DNA of 52,334 bases from CAYMNU01 sp964391885 (GTDB taxonomy: Archaea; Altiarchaeota; Altiarchaeia; JAFGQM01): positions 1 through 52,334 of the forward strand of contig CAYMNU010000082.1 of the NCBI GenBank assembly GCA_964391885.1, in the 5' to 3' direction. Shown here one piece after another: positions 50,042 through 52,334 of the stretch; within the stretch, counting starts at the first letter, position 1, and each line of letters opens with the position of its first letter. Both the position numbers and the translations under genes were made by a program. The notes beneath the pieces were generated by a model. That model was given only the letters and a program-made list of their open reading frames with translations, did not search any database and was not told the origin of the DNA.

Positions 50042-51049
50042 ATGGGGGATCGGGAAAGGTATACGGTAATTGAGCTCTTTGCAGGGGCAGGTGGGCTTGC
50101 ACTAGGCTTTGAAAGTGCTGGTTTTGAGTCAAAGCTTCTTGTTGAGATAGATAGGTATTGTGTGGAGACACTAAAGCTCAACAGGCCTAATTGGAATGTA
50201 TTACATAAGGACATAAAAGAGATTGACTTCAAGGGTATGACTGCCGATGTTGTAACCGGTGGCTTTCCATGCCAGGCATTTAGCCATGCAGGCAAGAAAC
50301 TAGGTTTTGAGGACACCCGTGGAACTTTATTTTTTGACTTTGCACGTTGTGTAAAGGAAGTCCAACCTAGGATATTTGTTGGTGAGAATGTGGAGGGGCT
50401 AGCACGACATGACGGAGGGAAAACCCTTAAGACAATACTCAGCGTCCTTAAGTCGTTTGGCTACAATGTGCAGTATAAGGTATTGAATGCCTTAGATTAT
50501 GGGGTCGCCCAGAAAAGGAAACGTATAGTCATAGTGGGAACAAAAGATGGGATCTCCTTCTCCTTCCCACATCCAAATAGCAATAGAATTACATTAAGGG
50601 AGGCTCTGAAGGATGCCCCCCCATCAGATGGTGTCAAATATCCAGAGAAACGAAAGAAGGTATTGGATTTAGTGCCCCCTGGAGGGTGTTGGGTTAACTT
50701 ACCTGAAGATGTAAAAAAGGAGTACATGGGCGCTAGCTATTATTCAGGTGGTGGCCGGAGGGGTATGGCAAGACGGCTATCTTGGGATGAGCCTTGCTTA
50801 ACCCTAACTACATCACCTTACCAAAAGTTTACCGAAAGGTGCCATCCAGAAGAGACTAGACCATTTACAGTCAGGGAATATGCAAGAATACAATCATTCC
50901 CGGATGAATGGGAATTTGTCGGGGGCATTGGTGCACAGTATAAGCAAATAGGCAATGCTGTGCCAGTGAAGCTTGCTGAAGCAGTTGGCAAGTCAGTAAT
51001 GGCAGCTTTAAAGGGCAAGTCTAAAAACCCATTATATGGAAGCAATTAA
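50042..51049 (+). CDS. DNA (cytosine-5) methyltransferase
   Basis: A 335-residue C5 methyltransferase. Motif I is ELFAGAGGLALGFE (residues ~11-24). The catalytic GGFPCQAFS has C77, ENVEGL is motif VI (~115), QKRKRIVIVG is motif VIII, and the target region with TVREYARIQSFPDEW (motif IX/X) ends in GNAVPVKLAEAVGKSV. It protects DNA from the linked Eco47II-like endonuclease, whose family cuts GGNCC; the true target was not determined here. Stop overlaps the endonuclease stop by three bases, tail to tail. Confidence 0.95.
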   Translation: MGDRERYTVIELFAGAGGLALGFESAGFESKLLVEIDRYCVETLKLNRPNWNVLHKDIKEIDFKGMTADVVTGGFPCQAFSHAGKKLGFEDTRGTLFFDFARCVKEVQPRIFVGENVEGLARHDGGKTLKTILSVLKSFGYNVQYKVLNALDYGVAQKRKRIVIVGTKDGISFSFPHPNSNRITLREALKDAPPSDGVKYPEKRKKVLDLVPPGGCWVNLPEDVKKEYMGASYYSGGGRRGMARRLSWDEPCLTLTTSPYQKFTERCHPEETRPFTVREYARIQSFPDEWEFVGGIGAQYKQIGNAVPVKLAEAVGKSVMAALKGKSKNPLYGSN

Positions 51050-51738
51050 AATGCAGCTTGGAGGAAATGGCTCAAGAGTTGCTTATCTCCCTCTGTAAAC
51101 TCAACACCGACCCCTACAACCTCCATAATCGCCTTAGGCAAGGCAACAGCAAGTTCATCTAAGGCATTTGGATTTCCAGTTACTAACGTATATACATCCT
51201 TACCAAATACCTTATAAAGTCGGGGTGTGGTAACACCTAGATATTTAAAGGGTATTGTCCCTGATTTGCCGCTCTTTGTTATGATAAACGCATAATAGGC
51301 CTTTGCATTTGGGTATTTTTCTAAAACCCTAGCTAATTTATTCCTAGTTCCTTCCATAGCTGCAGAGTTAACTGTATTATGTTTGTTTTTCAGTTCAATG
51401 AAGATAGTATTGTCCTCCTTCTTTAGGTCAACCTCACACTTGTCTCCCACACCAAGATCGACCCAACCCTCAACACCTCCCAAAAGTCTTTGGTGGAAGT
51501 TCCCAGTTGCATTGTTTATTGTCTTGTCATTTTGCCTGATTACTTCATCTCTAGTCCACGCTTCAACACCAACCCCTTTAATACAACAATCAAAAAGAAC
51601 CTTGAATGGGTCAACAGTATTTTTTTCTATGCCTCTAGTTTCAGGCGGACCTTCTGGATCAGGATATACTGAGGTTACCTCCTTGATACATTGCAAGAGA
51701 TGGGCATCAGATATGTACTTGAGGTATTTATTGGACAT
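51046..51738 (-). CDS. Eco47II-like type II restriction endonuclease
   Basis: A 230-residue protein matching the Eco47II/Sau96I family. The catalytic core reads GWVDLGVGDKCEVDLKKEDNTIFIELKNKHNTVNS, a PD-(D/E)xK layout with D104 and E115-x-K117. The DKTINNATGNFHQRLLGGVEGW segment and the KNKHNT signature are those of the family. It converges on the methyltransferase and diverges from the vsr gene. If its specificity follows the family it would cut GGNCC, unconfirmed. Confidence 0.82.
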   Translation of the reverse strand: MSNKYLKYISDAHLLQCIKEVTSVYPDPEGPPETRGIEKNTVDPFKVLFDCCIKGVGVEAWTRDEVIRQNDKTINNATGNFHQRLLGGVEGWVDLGVGDKCEVDLKKEDNTIFIELKNKHNTVNSAAMEGTRNKLARVLEKYPNAKAYYAFIITKSGKSGTIPFKYLGVTTPRLYKVFGKDVYTLVTGNPNALDELAVALPKAIMEVVGVGVEFTEGDKQLLSHFLQAAF

Positions 51739-51780
51739 TTTCCTAGGCTGAAACTTAATAATCGGATTAATAAAAACAAC

Positions 51781-52185
51781 ATGGTCGATAAATTTGATAA
51801 AGAGACTAGAAGTAGGATAATGTCGAGGATACGTTCAGAGGATACCACCATAGAAGTTAACTTCAGAAAAGCCCTATGGGCAGAGGGCTTACACTACAGG
51901 ACACATTATAAGACTAGTGTCGGGAAACCCGATATTGTTTTCCCCGGGAAGAAGGTTGTAATCTTTGTTGATGGGGATTTCTGGCATGGATATAATTGGA
52001 AGAAGTTAGGGAAAGTACCACCAAGGGGGTTCTGGCAAGAGAAAATAGAGCGCAATATGGCTAGGGATAAAATGCAGACACGACAGCTCAGAAGGGATGG
52101 CTGGACTGTCCTACGCTTCTGGGAACATGAACTTAAGGAAAATATGGATTCATGTGTTAAGAAAGTCAATAAGACGCTCGAATAG
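51781..52185 (+). CDS. vsr: Vsr-like very short patch repair endonuclease
   Basis: I place the start at ATG 51781 (the frame opens at 51691), which gives 134 residues as usual. DKETRSRIMSRIRSEDTTIEVNFRKAL is the N-terminal signature, KPDIVFPGKKVVIFVDGDFWHG holds catalytic D51 and the FVDGxFWHG motif, and the C-terminus has LRFWEHEL. Vsr nicks at T-G mismatches created by deamination of 5-methylcytosine, so it complements the methyltransferase. It is divergent from the endonuclease gene. Its end lies two bases before the right subterminal sites. Confidence 0.92.
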   Translation: MVDKFDKETRSRIMSRIRSEDTTIEVNFRKALWAEGLHYRTHYKTSVGKPDIVFPGKKVVIFVDGDFWHGYNWKKLGKVPPRGFWQEKIERNMARDKMQTRQLRRDGWTVLRFWEHELKENMDSCVKKVNKTLE

Positions 52186-52187
52186 TA

Positions 52188-52241
52188 ACTTTTTCTACAA
52201 AATCCCGACTTTATCTACAGAAGGAACTTTTTCTACAAAGC
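52188..52241. repeat. right terminal repeat with subterminal sites
   Basis: ACTTTTTCTACA (52188-52199), ACTTTATCTACA (52208-52219) and ACTTTTTCTACA (52226-52237), the last inside the terminal inverted repeat (52226-52241). The 12-base core is the one found at the left end. Confidence 0.75.
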
Positions 52242-52252
52242 CGGTTTTTGAG
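52242..52252. repeat. 11-bp target-site duplication, right
   Basis: CGGTTTTTGAG, identical to 47060-47070, directly abuts the right terminal repeat. Confidence 0.75.
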
Positions 52253-52262
52253 CAGTTCCAAA

Positions 52263-52334
52263 TCACTTCCAAGTCGAGAAAGTGACTTCTCTGGTAACCC
52301 TTGTGGTGGGGTATATCCTCTCGCTGAGTTCGTC
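52263..52334 (-). CDS. possible 3' end of a gene cut by the window edge
   Basis: The minus strand from the window end reads DELSERIYPTTRVTREVTFSTWK then stop. The sequence is protein-like, with a plausible codon pattern, but only 23 residues are visible and no family is recognised. If real, the mobile element inserted between the end of this gene and rpoH. Confidence 0.35.
   Translation of the reverse strand, partial: DELSERIYPTTRVTREVTFSTWK

Larger units (their letters stand above)
47071..52241. mobile_element. 5.17-kb restriction-modification transposon
   Basis: Left terminal repeat GCTTTGTAGATAAAGT (47071-47086) and right terminal repeat ACTTTTTCTACAAAGC (52226-52241) are inverted repeats with 15 of 16 positions matching. 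A perfect 11-base direct repeat sits directly outside each. Extra ACTTTWTCTACA sites lie inside both ends. The body encodes a transposase, a regulator with operators, and restriction-modification genes, and is visibly richer in A/T than the flanking RNA polymerase genes. The element has inserted just upstream of rpoH. Confidence 0.8.

Noticed and set aside
47060..52252. Casposon
   Set aside because: Terminal repeats and target duplication fit, but no cas1-like or polymerase gene is present; a DDE transposase is.

Overview
The window is archaeal chromosome. It carries the archaeal RNA polymerase genes H-B-A'-A'', a TFB transcription factor, aIF5A, ribosomal protein L44e, a GINS subunit, a HerA ATPase, an Sm-like protein, archaeal-type S-adenosylmethionine synthetase, a Kae1-Bud32 fusion, a DUF2070 protein, and a tRNA-Val with an archaeal intron. 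Genes are dense, short TATA-to-ATG spacings suggest leaderless mRNAs, there are several zinc-ribbon microproteins, and there are secreted proteins with CGxGIC...CPxDC motifs. Together these point, by inference, to a DPANN-type archaeon; I cannot name the lineage from sequence alone.

Layout. 1-1.5 kb: two RelE/ParE-type toxin-antitoxin operons on the minus strand with similar upstream DNA. 1.7-7.6 kb: small unknown genes, then a minus-strand informational operon (GINS, L44e, membrane protein, HerA), thioredoxin plus a TauE-type permease, and aIF5A. 7.7-10.2 kb: a tight plus-strand operon (NYN-domain protein, DUF2226-like protein, small unknown protein, MinD-type ATPase), then Lsm. 10.2-12.6 kb: intron-containing tRNA-Val, three tandem 59-nt tRNA-like repeats, and a membrane-anchored cysteine-rich surface protein. 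12.7-19 kb: S-adenosylmethionine synthetase, an SdpI-like membrane protein, a cluster of hairpins, a radical SAM/DUF4130 DNA-repair-like pair, Kae1-Bud32 and XTP/dITP diphosphatase. 19-21.7 kb: tRNA-Asp, one more tRNA-like repeat, and a paralogue of the surface protein. 21.8-32 kb: TFB, an XPD/Rad3-type helicase, DUF2070, pyruvate phosphate dikinase and a deaminase.

32-39.4 kb is a lineage-specific membrane locus. It holds a type I membrane protein with a cytoplasmic zinc ribbon, about seven small membrane proteins (five with the same two-helix hairpin plan), a YkgJ-like cysteine protein, a coiled-coil protein with two basic amphipathic motifs, and a 505-codon protein that looks like a HerA/VirB4-type ATPase that has lost its Walker A motif. 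This is my best candidate for an undescribed multi-subunit membrane system.

39.5-47 kb is the RNA polymerase operon. Directly upstream of rpoH lies a 5.17-kb mobile element (47071-52241). It has 15/16-matching inverted terminal repeats flanked by a perfect 11-bp direct repeat, and subterminal copies of ACTTTWTCTACA at both ends. Its cargo is a DDE transposase with a SWIM-type zinc finger, an unknown 378-residue protein, a ribbon-helix-helix regulator with an operator cluster, an AbrB-like protein, and a complete type II restriction-modification set (C5 methyltransferase, Eco47II-like endonuclease, Vsr-like nickase).

The two strongest structural discoveries are (i) tRNA-like repeats found after two different tRNA genes and each time just before a paralogous surface-protein gene, and (ii) the target-duplication-bounded restriction-modification transposon next to the RNA polymerase operon.
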